A stretch of DNA of 64,000 nucleotides from Andrena cerasifolii (lineage: Eukaryota; Arthropoda; Insecta; Hymenoptera; Andrenidae). The notes under the pieces were generated by a model. The model searched no databases. It was not told the origin of the DNA and worked only from the letters and a program-made list of their open reading frames with translations. The stretch covers positions 7,433,001 to 7,497,000 of the forward strand of contig NC_135130.1 of the NCBI RefSeq assembly GCF_050908995.1, given 5' to 3'. The position numbers and the translations under genes are program-made. Shown here piece by piece: positions 1 through 11,371 of this stretch (within the stretch, counting starts at the first letter, position 1; the number at the start of each line of letters is the position of its first letter).

Positions 1-3000
1 AAATTCAAATATTTCAAGATTTCTTAAAAAATGGAAGAATGCTAGGTAGGACATTTTAATTAAGTAGGGCAGTGCTGTCCTCGATTGCAGTTACTAAAAC
101 TGAAGAAACCTTCGAGAATTTAAGAAAATTACGTGGCAGGAGTTTTTTCGGTAATTGGTAGACTAAATATTACGTAATATGATTTAACGACACACTATCA
201 CTCGCAAGCGTGAATTCTGTAATATTTTAAGTATCAGCTACATTGATATTATTTACTCAAAATTGGCTATCATCCTCAGATAACATAGTTGCGCACGACT
301 ACTACAATTTATCTCTCCATTCACTGATATCCCCTGCCCCAGTTCTGACTTTTTCTCCTCCAATAATTGAAGATTTTGCAACAATTTCATCAAACATCTA
401 TATTACTGTCGAGGGTCCGTCGTTATCAGTGAACACTATCAAGTGCAAAGAGCGAGTATACTGTTTTTTCCTTTGGCGCAGGCAAATGTTCGCTTGAACT
501 CTTTAACTGAACCACCTTATCGATTTAAATTCAGAATTTATCAGATCAATCCGCAGTAAATGCTCAGTCGTGAGTAGAAAACAGTTGCTTGCGTCTTTGA
601 AAAATTTCATTCCAAACCAGTAACTTTTCTAAATTTCCATCAAAATTTCAATCTTAGTAAAATTTCAGTAAAACACATTCAAAACTCTGTGAATCACTCC
701 CCCTCCCCGAATTCAACGTTGCAACTCCAACAATTAACCACCAAACGTCAAAGAAATTCATATCAACTCCAACGAAGCCAATTGAACATTTATTAGAGAA
801 AGACAAGCATCGATTTAAATTATCCCAAAGTCGAAGCACTGGCTGTTACAGGCTTCCCGGCATCTGCGCCTTGGTCCCTCCCTATCGATGATGGGTGCTG
901 GCTCGATGCACGGCCGAGATAGCTTCTTTGGGGGAGTTCTTTTCGGAATTTTTATAAAGACCTCGCCTGGATTTTGTTCCCAACTAATCGGGACAAGCTC
1001 GCGCACCAGGGAATGTTGCCCGAGGGAATGGAATGCCACTCTTACCTTAACGGATATCTCCGACGATCCTTCCAGCGAACTGAAAGGGAACTCGCGAGCA
1101 CGATGGTCCGCCGATAAACGCGCTCGCGTTCTGTTCGGCACCTGTTTCCTGGTCTGCTTGTTTCGGGGTAGATTCGATCGAGATCGGAGCGGTACGAATT
1201 TGGATTTTGGAAACTTTAACCCCGCGACGACTTCAGCTGGACTTCAACTCTGTGCAGGCTTGCGCATAGCTTGGTCCGGTTGCAGTATCTACGAGGAAAA
1301 TGGCCCCTAGGCTCCTCGACACGTGGAGCACCATAGAGGAATTTAAATTTCTCGATTGATATTTGAAATCACAAAGTTGATGTGCCAAGAAAATGGAACT
1401 TAAGTCGAGTGAATAATTAAATTGATAAAAGGCTTCATAGTCTTGCTTCCATCAGAGCTTTCTGCGACAATTACTTAAAATTCTTCCATTGATATTATTA
1501 ATTCCATCGCCCGCAAATTTTCTTCCGCTCGCTCTGCCCCGCGTGGAAGGAATCCTCGGTAGGCGTGCCGAAGAGGAGCAGTGCTTCCTCAATAAGCCCA
1601 CAGGGACGTGGCGCAGCGGCGAGGGGCGTGAACGGGCAGGAAAAAAGATTATTTCGCTAGTTAAACACTAATTAGCCCCGAGCGGCAGTTCAGTTTGTTT
1701 GGATGATCTTGCTGTCACAATGGAGACGTTGGTCCGTCGAAGTCACTCCTACGCTCTGACCAGCTAGCAGCTACTTTCAGATCCACGCTGGCATTTTCTG
1801 TTTGCCAGGCCACGCGGAAAGTCCATCTCGCGTCCATCGATCTTGACGCAGTTTAGCGAGTCGTTTCGAAGGCACAGAAATTCTAGGGGAGGTCAAGGTT
1901 TTATAACCTGAAGGGATGAAAGCTGACAAATCTGTTCTCGTTGAAGTTGACGCTTATTTATTAGCAGGGTGGGTAAATGAATTTTTTGGAAAACGTGGCG
2001 AGCGGAACGCGTCGCAGCGAGTTCCAGAAAACGTAGCGCGTCAAAACAAACGGTCGCGATGCGCGACCTTTCTAGCGACGAGCCGTTGGAGCCCAGGCAG
2101 TGAGTCTGAAGAGAGCGATCGAGCGAGCCACGTCCACATCCCAATAAACAGTCATATTATTTATCACCAAGCGGGTCATTATTTTATCCGTGCCAAAACC
2201 CTGCAGAAAATAGTCCAATTAAAATGGTACTTTGCGAGACATTTATCTATACAGCTCGTTCCTTCTTTGCCAAATTTGTTTCGCTTCAGTGCAATAATTC
2301 CTGATATAATTGTTCCAACACTTCGCCATATTTTCCTCTATTTTCGAACGAAAGTAAGTTCGAAAGCGAATCACGTGGAGTTGCAACGCTTGGAATCGGA
2401 AGAGGAATCTTCTTTCGCCACGGTGTATTGTTCGGTCGAAATTCATCTTTATTATTCCACGGGGAATAGTTATTATCTTAGGTGGAAGCTTACTTTAATG
2501 TAATTTATTTTCCACGTGGAGTAATGATACTGATTATATTCGTTCTTTATTCGCAGATCCAGAAACAAGTCGAGGACCTTTTTAATGGCAACACTTCACC
2601 TCGAGTCAGTTATCGCTGTGCCGCACAAAGAGATCGGTTCGAATACATCCAATCGTGTCTCAAGGAAACTGCGATTTATTATTTTGCAAACGTAAGAAAC
2701 TACTTTCGGATAATCGATACAAATTGAAGCTCGATTGTTACCAGCCGCGTGACTGATTATGTGGCTTATGGGACGCGATTGCATCGCGATGAGCGTCGTC
2801 AGACGCAGCGCGGTTGCACTCGAGTAATTCTGCTGTTCCGCTTTGCGAGGCACGTGATTTAGGAAAGAGGGAAATAAAAATTCTAACCACTAGAGGAATA
2901 CATAGAAGTTTCTATTATTGTAACAAGGAAAGGTGACTGATTAGAAAATGCTGCTTAAAAATTTATACTCGAAAAGCTCTATCCTTCTTTTCCCGCAAAT

Positions 3001-4019
3001 TTGATTTGTAAGGGAGCATGCATTACATTTCCAAAATATTAGGATCGTAGGTACATAGGAAGGCACAAGGCCCCGCAGAATAGGAATTCCGTGAATTTTG
3101 ATTGCCCTTTTTTTAAAACCCCGTCCACCCGCATCCACCGCGTAAATGTAAATGCCACGAAGGCTTATCAGACCGCATTACGCGCTGATAAACAGCCAGC
3201 AAGCACGGTTACAGATGCCGACTCGGCCAGCAATAGACACTGAGTTCACGACTACAAATGGCTTATTTACCAGAAATAAGTGGGACGCACTTCGTTAGTT
3301 CGAAGGGGGAGCCTTTGGAGGTCCTCCCTTCTTTAGAAGAATTTTCTACTCGCCTAGGAATACTTGAAGCTGAAAAGTAAAGACACAACTCCTAGAATTG
3401 AACTCTCAGTTTCCACCCAAAAGCCTCAAATAAGTCCCAGCCTAAACATCCCGTCAGAAGAGGGCTCGCAGTTTCACAAACTTGGACTCGAAAATTCAAG
3501 GTCTCAGCGTGCAGGATTCAGGCAGCCAAAGCAAAGTCTGCGGCCCAAGTTCGAAGGGGAAAAAGTTGGAAGGCGTATCGTAAAAGATGGGTAATCACCG
3601 GCCGGAACATTCATGCTCTAGTGGAATTAAATACTATATAACGCTGCGAGAGTGCGTATAGAGCCAGGTCGGGGCCATTTAAACCTGCCAGAGGCGAGGA
3701 TAATTCGCCAGGCTTTTACCAGTGAGCATAAATCTTCGACGACCACGTGATGCAACGGCTCGTCGGCCACTTTGTTGCAGCCCCGTTGGGTCGTGTTTGT
3801 GAATCCATTCTCAGAGGACAATGTCCAATTTTTAGAGAGTGTTTTGTAACATGTGGGCATAACTTTAGAGGTGGATTTAGGAACAACGTATGCCTAATCT
3901 CGTTTAGTCGAATCGAGCACCGTATTTATCGACTGCCATGTAAACCGTACCACTTACGACAACTAATCTGTAGTCGACTGAACGGTATGCGCAAAGCCCC
4001 AGCGCGCAGCATACCTAGT
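1..4019. other. 5' flank, no gene seen
   Basis: About 4 kb of mixed-composition DNA upstream of the cyclin D gene. I see no reading frame with recognisable protein similarity, no splice-linked exons, no tRNA and no clear repeat. The open frames here are short and overlap on both strands, as expected by chance. The boundary of any upstream neighbouring gene is not visible. Confidence 0.6.
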
Positions 4020-4023
4020 TTAA

Positions 4024-4534
4024 CCCTTGGACGACGGATGGCTTGACTGCACGTGGGATGTGGGGCCCGTCTTATCCCATAAGATCATTCACACATATTT
4101 GGAGTAAAGTTTATATTAAATTCTGGTAACAAGGGACCAGTGCTGTCTTAACATAGAGGCGAAACAGGCAGGCGCCTCAAGGCCCCGGAGTTCGGGGGGC
4201 CTTGAAAAATTGGAAACTTAAAAAAATAGGGTTCTAAAAGTTAGAAAATAATTGGAAATGGGCCCTCCAACTGTGATGAAAAGAAAATAACGAATAGATA
4301 CACCAAAATTTAGATTTAAAAATGGGGCCCTTTCCTCGTGGAATGCACCCACGTTTAATCTTATTTATTTAATTGTATTAATACTTATTCACTTCGCGTG
4401 TTAGCGCGGTATTTTGGACTTTGTTTAATTTAGAATAATTTATGGGGCCCTATATGGAGCTCGCCTCAGGGCCCCCGAAAACGATAAGACGGCACTGTAA
4501 GGGACACGTAGACCCTATAATTGTTAGGCGAGGG
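4024..4534. mobile_element. TTAA-flanked piggyBac-type MITE (interrupted)
   Basis: The termini read CCCTTGGACGACGG on the left and, inverted, CCCTCGCCTAACAA on the right. They are flanked by TTAA at 4020-4023 and 4535-4538, the target duplication of piggyBac-type elements, whose ends typically start CCC. It carries no transposase. A 360-bp hAT-like MITE (4138-4497) lies inside it, so the original element was only about 143 bp. The terminal inverted repeats are short and diverged. The call rests on the TTAA pair, the CCCT start and resemblance to the other TTAACCC elements in this window. Confidence 0.55.
4138..4497. mobile_element. hAT-like MITE with 8-bp target duplication
   Basis: The ends are CAGTGCTGTCTTA and, inverted, CAGTGCCGTCTTA, matching in 12 of 13 positions. 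The flanks are caagggac (4130-4137) and taagggac (4498-4505), an 8-bp duplication with one mismatch, which is the hAT signature. The inner parts continue the inverted repeat as GC-rich blocks (ggcgcc, ggggcc). There is no coding capacity. It lies within the older TTAA element at 4024-4534. Confidence 0.75.
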
Positions 4535-5039
4535 TTAATGAGTTTAAGAGAGATGGGAATATTTTGGATATTAAAAATTTAGATAGTGTTTGAATTATGT
4601 AAGTGCATCCTCGTGTGAAATGGTCGTGAGTGACGCTTTTGCATTTATTTGACGCTACTATGTACAGAAAAGGAGCAACGCCTCATTCATCGTTTTAAAA
4701 GCTGATTTTTTAAAGCTCCGAGTTTCTTGAGACTTACGGACGTGGAATACTACGTGCGCGCTAAAAATAACAGTAAAGCCTAATTAAGGTGAACTAATAA
4801 CGAGGGAAGCCGCGAAAAGTTAATGAATGTAGCCGCGTACACCGATTTGAATTTTAAATTTCCATTGATACGATCAGCGCTGAAAGTGAAGAAAGAATTG
4901 TTAATGCTTTCGGTTAACCGGGGCTCGCTGGACTGTGTTCAATTTGACTGCAACGCACGAAACTGCAAGTACAATAAATTAACAAGGCAGCCTGGCTATA
5001 TGCTTTATATAAAATCTCGATTATTTGTTTTCGCTGATT

Positions 5040-5140
5040 TCTTTACAATTCTCAACAATGTCATTACATTCGATATTGTTATTTCTATTAGCACTATCGT
5101 TAACAGTTTTACTATTAGCACTATCATTAACACTGTTAGT
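5040..5140. repeat. Low-complexity imperfect triplet-like repeat
   Basis: Degenerate short repeats built on words like attagcactatc and ttaacactg. A similar imperfect stretch (actatgacc, attacaat) occurs at 5580-5720, on the other side of the adjacent hAT-like element. No function is evident. Confidence 0.45.
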
Positions 5141-5174
5141 GAAGATTTCCATTTTCGTAGGTCGCGACTTTATC

Positions 5175-5534
5175 TTGACGGATGTAAGAAAAAAGGCCCA
5201 GGTGGCAAACGTTCTGAGGGGCCCATTCTTCGGGAAAATGAGGAGGTAGTTTACTAAAAAGGGGTAAGTGTACAGAAAAGTAAAGAAACAAATATAGTGT
5301 TTGGATAAAATCATAATTTTTTTTAAGACAGGGCCTTAGGGGGCCCTTCTGAGCAGGGGCCCATCTTTGGGGAAAATTAAACGGCAGTTTACTGAAAACT
5401 GGCTCAGTGTAATAATACAGAAAAAATATATTTTCGATAAAATCATTTTTTTTTTAAGGATGGGGCCCTGGGGTGTTCTAGGCAGGGGCCCAGGTGGCAA
5501 CTGTCCATCGGCCGCCCTGTTAAATCCGCCACTG
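5175..5534. mobile_element. hAT-like MITE with internal duplication
   Basis: The right end (TTAAATCCGCCACTG) and the interior words (ggcccaggtggcaa, agtttactaaaaa, gccgccctg) match the element at 22021-22258, so both belong to one family. The left end is diverged (ttgacggatgtaag against gtggcggatttaag). The interior is duplicated in tandem: the block running from ggcccatctt through the agtttact motif to the poly-T tract and ggggccct appears twice, at about 5218-5345 and 5357-5468. That accounts for its extra length. No clean 8-bp duplication is seen. Confidence 0.6.
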
Positions 5535-5542
5535 ATGGTATG

Positions 5543-7299
5543 TACCACGATTGACACTTGATCACTAATTTCTTGACGCTGTCACTGTGACTATGACCAT
5601 GACTACAACCATTACAATAATAGCATTGTCATTGATTCTGGTATTACCACTGCTACTTCCATTGCTGTAATTACTGTCATGATTATCAGTTCCCTTACTA
5701 CTAGTGGTAATTACAATGTTACCTCATATATCGTTGCCTTTGTTCCTCTTTCCTTATTATTACGTAACATTACACTTCGAAGAAACGTTCTTCTGTATCC
5801 TCAGAAGCGAGGGATGTATTTGGGCCTTAGGTCGCGGCTGGGCCACCCTTGGTCACGCGAACGCAACGTCACTTGCTGCATCCGGCCGCCGATCTATTAC
5901 CAGCCGAATAGCCAAATATCCGGTCGCCCGTTTTTCACAGAACACCTCCATCCCCGTGCTACTCGAGATCGTTCCTACTTACTCGGCCGTGGTACTCCAT
6001 CGCGCACCACTTATTGTTCGGTCGTTACGGCGTCGTCTGGTACGCGCGGGCAACATCCGGTCGCGTAAGTTGCACGCGCGTACGTCGACGCCGTAGTAGA
6101 ATGCTTGTAGCAATCGCAAACGAGGCGAGAAGCCGCAAGTTTCGTGGACGAAGGACATTCCCACTCCTACACGGGCCGTTTCTTTCTCCGGGGACCGTTG
6201 AAATTATCCACCGGAAGTGGCCCTTACTTTCCCTATATGTACACGCTCCACGAGTTCCGCGGCTGAGCGGGGGAAGAGGCGTGGACGCACGACTCTGCTC
6301 TGGCGATGGAGCATTTTGAAAATGGCAGAGATTCTTAGAGAGGCAAACGACACCGATGTGTACGGTCTGCGTTGGGACGGAGGCAGTTTACAGTTGTACG
6401 GGGTTAAAGGACAAAGGAGGACTCGCGGAGTAGCTCGATGTCGCCCATGAACGAATGGAAACGAAAAGGTCCGTACTTCTCCGAACTCTCTCGGGCCAAC
6501 GTCGGATAGTCTGGAAATGGCACCCTACGCCACGCTGTTGGACGCTCGACGTGGCAATGTGGCGACGATCCTCGAGAAGACTTGATCCTTTGAGGATCGT
6601 GAACGTAATCGACTATTGGAATTTCAACACTTTATGTGTGTCAAAATAGAGGCTCGTGATGCACTCTCGAGCTATCCTTTTACCAAATTGCGGCTCACAC
6701 GACACACTGAAAGTAGTACAGAAGTAAAGTAAAGATTTCGGAATTCAGTATGTACAAATTCCATATATTAGCCCCTCCAAGCTATTACGATTATTAAGCA
6801 TCTTTAACACACAAAATTACAAATACACGAATATAGAAAGAAAGAGAGAGAAAAATGCGCACAGCCGAGGTTCAGTCGTAAGACTGTTTTGCAACCTAAC
6901 CTTCCTAAAGCTCCAACTTTCCTCCTGCAAGAGAATCGTAAAGAATTCTTATCTTACTTCGTACATACCTAAAGAAGGTATCATAAATCACAGGAAGCCC
7001 ATGAATTTTGCTCCATCATTAACTAAAAGACAATTACTGACAGAACTAGCTACAGGCTACAGCCACGTCCCTCCCAACTCCTCTGTATATGTCTGAACAG
7101 CTCAGCCACCGCAGCGCTGTTTACGCGTACCGTGAACTGTTCACAAACGACTTGTCTGCACATTCGAGCCCCATCTATATCCCGAAGATGTTCTATCCGA
7201 TCCCGGTCTATCCGAAGCGATCGGAATCTTTTTACCGTGCATTTGGAGCGTTCGATACGCCTCGTACTCTCCTATAGCGGGCATGCAGGCTTTGGGTTT
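5543..7299. other. 5' flank, no gene seen
   Basis: About 1.75 kb. It starts with a degenerate triplet-like stretch and passes through a CpG-rich part (5820-6560) with overlapping short frames on both strands and no recognisable domain. It ends in AT-rich DNA with a small purine run (gaaagaaagagagag near 6836). The CpG-rich part could be a regulatory block, but I see no splice-linked coding exon. Confidence 0.5.
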
Positions 7300-7367
7300 C
7301 TGTTACACGATGCGAAACCGTCACTGGCGCCCAGTCACGGTGCCGGCGGTGGGGGTTCGGTGGGATT

Positions 7368-7417
7368 CACGTGACACGCTGGCGCCCCGGTGGTAGGGAT
7401 CGATCGTTGGTCACGTG
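7368..7417. promoter_or_regulatory. Paired palindromic E-boxes (TCACGTGA)
   Basis: Two CACGTG cores, at 7368-7373 and 7412-7417, each in the context TCACGTGAC and each followed by a similar GC-rich tail (CGCTGGCGCC, GCGTGGCGCC). CACGTG is the class B E-box bound by bHLH-Zip factors such as Myc/Max and MITF/USF-type proteins. The site identity is direct sequence reading. Use in this gene is inference. Confidence 0.55.
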
Positions 7418-8031
7418 ACAGCGTGGCGCCGCGGCAGTGGGGACGCACCTACTACCCCTACGGGGCGAGCGAACCGGCGTGGCAGGAGGATCTGGCATTC
7501 TGACCTGGTAAGTCGCCAGTGTCGGATCGTGAGTAAGTGAGCGAGACTGTGGGCCCCGTATCCGCCAGGACATTTAAATCGACCCGTGAACGCAGCCGAC
7601 TCGCCCGAGAAGGGAAACGGTTTTCCTCGGCGCGTACTCCGACAACCTACCGCAACCTCTATACCGTGCCGCGGACGCTGGCTAACGGAACGGCACCCGA
7701 ACCCGAATTTACGCTTATTTATTGTAATCCTTCGCACTCGTGTCGCACGGAGACGAGCTCCCTTCGTATTTATTCGATATAGTGTTTAGTAAACGAGGCT
7801 CGAGTGAACCGGCCGAGGAGGGAGAGAGGGGGAACAGGACCGAGAGGAAGGAAACGAAACGACGGCACCCAACGAGGAACCGGGGAAGGAAAGTGTGTTG
7901 TTGTGTGCATCGATAGGGGGGGGAGACGAAGAAGAAAAAAAAAGGACCAGACCCACCGTTGACACGTCTGCCGTTTCTTTTCTGTCTCGTGCGCGTCGTA
8001 CGGTGTTTTCGCGAGCACCGACGTACATATC

Positions 8032-8042
8032 TATAGGTGAGT
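8032..8042 (+). other. Candidate 5' splice donor in the leader
   Basis: CTATAG followed by GTGAGT at 8037-8042 matches the consensus donor AG|GTGAGT. If used, an upstream non-coding exon ending at 8036 would splice to a later acceptor and could skip the uORF. No matching acceptor was identified with confidence. Confidence 0.3.
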
Positions 8043-8301
8043 GATATTTATTCGGAGTCATCGGCCGAAACCAAGGTCCCTCGACGCGTTACACACCTAT
8101 ACACGTGCCCGTACATCGCGCACACGTACAGATAGGTGCACGGCCCTCCCCCCCCCCCCCTCTGTGTAACCCGCGGTCATTATTTTGTGAAGTGTGCCGA
8201 GAGAAGTGTCTCCGTAAACGCGGGCGAGGCGTCTTCCCCCCGCGGATTTAGTGCGAGCCAGTCTCGCCTGGGCCCCCCGTATCTTTACGATCGATTCGTG
8301 C

Positions 8302-8490
8302 ATGCTCTGTCTGGCCGCGCCGGCGAAAAACGGTTTGGCAACGTGGCACGTGAATAAAGTGCGACCGCGACGACGACGACGGCGGCCACGACGGCGACGA
8401 CGACGGGGCGAGGAACGAGAAGGCACCAGAGGGGACGGAAAAACGGCCGCGAGGAAATCGCGAACGAGACCGGCTGCTACGTCGTGCTAG
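8302..8490 (+). CDS. Arginine-rich upstream ORF (uORF) of cyclin D
   Basis: The only ATG found in roughly 1.3 kb before the cyclin start opens a 62-codon frame ending at TAG 8488-8490, 128 nt upstream of the main ATG. Residues 20-36 are almost entirely arginine and proline (VRPRRRRRRPRRRRRRG), encoded mostly by CGA with some CGG. The start context is weak (T at -3, C at +4), whereas the cyclin ATG has A at -3 and G at +4, the arrangement expected for leaky scanning. No family is recognised. It counts as a translated feature only if the mRNA leader includes this stretch, which the sequence alone cannot show. A chance frame in CGA-rich UTR is the alternative. Confidence 0.35.
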   Translation: MLCLAAPAKNGLATWHVNKVRPRRRRRRPRRRRRRGEEREGTRGDGKTAARKSRTRPAATSC

Positions 8491-8618
8491 CCGCCCGGAC
8501 TCGTCTCTTCCCTGGCCGTCCCACGAGGCTGCCAGAAGCCGGACCGAGCGGAGGAGGCCGCTGAGGAGAGGTTAGAAGCAAGAGGAAGAAAGGAAGAAGC
8601 ACGCCAGCCACGGGGAAC

Positions 8619-8816
8619 ATGGATCTGCTTTGCTGCGAGACCACCGAGACGGAATGCAGAGCCTATGCCGACCCGGCCCTCCTCGGCGACGACCGTGTGC
8701 TGCAGAATCTCCTTAAAACCGAGGAGAGATACGCACCAAGCAGCTCCTACTTCGAGTGCGTGCAGAGGGACATCTCGCCGCTCATGCGCAAGATCGTCGC
8801 GGAGTGGATGTTGGAG
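8619..8816 (+). CDS. CycD: Cyclin D, coding exon 1 (residues 1-66)
   Basis: First coding exon of a D-type G1/S cyclin, the regulatory partner of CDK4/6 that drives retinoblastoma-protein phosphorylation in the nucleus. It opens MDLLCCETTE, where L3-C5-E7 forms the LxCxE pocket-protein-binding motif typical of D cyclins. It continues through YFECVQRDISPLMRKIVAEW, the start of the N-terminal cyclin box with the hydrophobic-patch region (M56-V60, W63). The start is the ATG at 8619: an in-frame TGA lies at 8562-8564 with no ATG between, and its context (A at -3, G at +4) is strong. The exon ends in GAG before the donor GTGAGC at 8817, phase 0. Its 198-nt length equals exon 1 of human CCND1 as I recall it. 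Identity is certain at family level. Insects usually have one D cyclin, so CycD is used. Confidence 0.95.
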
Positions 8817-10407
8817 GTGAGCGACCATTTCCGGTCCACGTGTCGCCCTTGAAATTTCCCCAAATTCTCCCATTTCCGCTGTACTCTCAGCCCGGGGGTC
8901 CCCAGTCGCTGGCCACTCGGAATCGTCCGCGACGCTATTTCCCTCGCTGTTCTTTCTAGGCGGACCACGGACCAACGGCTCGGTGGAAGGAAATTCTCGG
9001 CGGTGGTTGGAGAGTTTGTGCGTTGAATGAGGCACCTGTAACACGCTATTACATTGCTCCTTAAATGACACCTGTGCTTTCTTTCGGAAGGATTCGTCTC
9101 TTCGCTGTTCTGCGCGCTCGTAGCTCGCAGTGTGAATATTTCGTGTTTGAGGAGTACTGCGGAGAGTGTTCGCAAGGCGCAGCCATGACCTTCCACGTTG
9201 TTTTTTTTTGTGACGTTCTAAGCTGCTTAGCAGCCATGCTCTAAAAGTTCGTTTCAATTCGTTCGAGTTACGGGTCGATAGAAATGCTTGCAAGTGCGCT
9301 TCGCCCTTTAAACATTCTCGTGGGGGAGGCGAGGGGGGTTGAAATCCCAGGAACAAGATGGCCAAGGTATAGGATCGTGAGTTCGAAACCATTTTTTTTA
9401 GTAGATTTCTGTCAGATGCCTCGCAAAATAAAATAGCAGTGCGATTCAAGAAAGACGTACGACTTTTTTCAGAAATAGTCACTTTTCATCAAGTATTTAA
9501 TTCTCGACACCCACGTGTCGCCTTTGAAAAATATATGCGATTCCAATGAAAGGACAATTGTAGAAAGACCTCTCTACCAACGTTTATCTAATTTCACGTA
9601 GAGCAGGGCCATTGTCCGAGCCAGTTTCTAGTATCGCCCTCTGCATTCCTAATCGCTCGCGACTTAACAGGAATTATTGGATCCATCAAGGTCGATTTAA
9701 CCAGCGAGTGCGCCAAGTTGCAGTGTATCATCGCGCAGGGAACAATCCCCCGCCGTTTATGGTTTATAACTCAGCGTCGTGCGGTATCTTTTAAAACGTT
9801 CCCTCTCGCTTATCTGCCGTTCTCGCGGTTCTAACCCCTCGACGGATCGCTGACGAGGCGTTGCGCCGACAGACTCTCGAGTCGTGCACAGGCGTTGATA
9901 ATGCTCGATATTAAATCTCTGCCCATTGATATTTACACTCGAAGCTTACTATATTTATTTACACGCCGTCTCGCGGGTCCATTCTTTTCATTTTTTTTTC
10001 TCTTAAATATCGATAAATACAGACGACCGCAGCCGTTTACATTATGTAATCACGCGCGACAGACGATTCCTAGCAATGCTCGACGCCCACGTGCGATTGT
10101 TTACACGGGAAATATACCATTTTTTCGCGTCTGCAGCCATTGTTCGATAGTCGTAAGAAACCGACCAGTCCCTCAGGGTGAAGGCTCGATTCTCGCGTTG
10201 GCAAGTGTCACAGCTGCGCAGTATTTCCGGCTCAAGCGTGCGCAGGAAGTTATTTCGCTGACTGTCCGGGATATAGCAGAATCGTTTATTTCGAAAGGTG
10301 GACAATTTTTGTGAGCTCGAACCGTTTGTGGTGCTTGATATTTCTTGCGATTTCGAGGGCATGATTGTGTGCAAGTGTTATGTAATGACTGTTTAATTAT
10401 GACGATG

Positions 10408-10431
10408 ATGTGTGTTTGTGTGTGTGTGTAA
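10408..10431. repeat. Short (TG)n microsatellite
   Basis: An interrupted TG run (tgtgtgtttgtgtgtgtgtgt) in intron 1. Unremarkable. Confidence 0.7.
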
Positions 10432-10924
10432 TAAAGTCACATTGCAATCTTACATTCAGTTTTGGTTTAAATATAATTTCTTGTGGGCCAGAGGAAATGG
10501 AACACGTATTTCTTTTGTGTACCCTGCAAAACTGTTTATTTACAGTTTTTATGGTTTTTTGGTCCGCGGTGTACTGTAGGTCGTAACGTATTTTTATTAC
10601 ACCCGTTTTATTGTGCGCTTCGCGGCGCGTTTATCGAGCTAAGCGAAGCGTATTTTTGGACCAGTCGTTCAGTAGATATTTCCATAAACATTGGCGACAG
10701 ATATCAAGCTCAGTTATCGTTTCAAGCTCGTGATGCAGAAGCAATTGACCTGCAAAGCTCTGGTTACTATCATGCTGCACGTATTTGTCGCAGTATCTAG
10801 GAAATTATTGAGAAAGAGTAGGGTTTTATTCGCCTCTTTAAATGCCTCCTGAAACGCTAAATGAGATTCTAAAAAACAAACTGTTGCCCTATCAAAATCC
10901 GGCCCAATTATTGTATTTCCCCTA

Positions 10925-11371
10925 ACAAGGGAACATCCCGAATCCGGAAATTCGAAAAATTCTGAAACTTTGTGAATGTGTAGGGGATTTCCTCCCGATT
11001 ACAACGGAATTTTTGTTTGCTGCCCAAATTCACTCTAAGGGGGTGTAATTGACCGCTGAAAATATTTTTACACCCCCGGTTATTTTTCGATTTTGTGTTA
11101 TAACTAGTGAACTGTAAAAATTTTTTGTTCGCCAAATGATAGATCTAATTAAAAGAAGTTACTTTTGTCTTGAAACTTTTTTTCTATCTCTTACAGTTCG
11201 CGAGTTATAACACAAAATCGGAAAATAGCCGAATTTTCAAGGGTTAATTTCACCCCCTTCGAGTGAATTTGGGCAGCAAACAAAAATTGCGTTGCGATCA
11301 CGAGGAAATCCCCTACATATTCACAAAGTTTCAGGATTTTTTTAATCTTCGGGTTCGGGATCTTCCCTTGT
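10925..11371. repeat. Fold-back inverted repeat, about 190-bp arms
   Basis: The left arm starts ACAAGGGAACATCCCGAA near 10925 and runs to about 11117. The right arm, about 11191-11371, is its inverted copy and ends TTCCCTTGT. Matching blocks include gtgttataac/gttataacac, the words around tttgtttgctgcccaaattc, and ggggatttcct/aggaaatccccta. The two arms differ by about 12 bp of indels plus substitutions, so the element is not young. It has no coding capacity. The target duplication is unclear (a TA next to each end is possible). Confidence 0.7.

Larger units (their letters stand above)
7300..8618 (+). promoter_or_regulatory. CpG-rich promoter / 5' UTR of cyclin D
   Basis: GC- and CpG-dense DNA immediately upstream of the cyclin D start codon. 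It contains two TCACGTGA E-boxes, GC-rich boxes (ggcgcc, ggggcg), a poly-C run (near 8146-8160) and a CGA-rich run (8360-8412). I could not place the transcription start with confidence and no strong TATA box stands out. Between about 7290 and 8618 the only ATG ahead of the cyclin start is at 8302. An in-frame stop (TGA, 8562-8564) precedes the cyclin ATG, so the coding region cannot extend upstream without splicing. Confidence 0.6.

Noticed and set aside
1916..2503. 195-codon + strand frame in the 5' flank
   Set aside because: No recognisable motif, with overlapping minus-strand frames of similar quality.
8487..9482. 331-codon open frame on the minus strand overlapping cyclin D exon 1
   Set aside because: It is antisense to a certain exon, lies in GC-rich DNA, has no recognisable motif, and its composition is that of a shadow frame.
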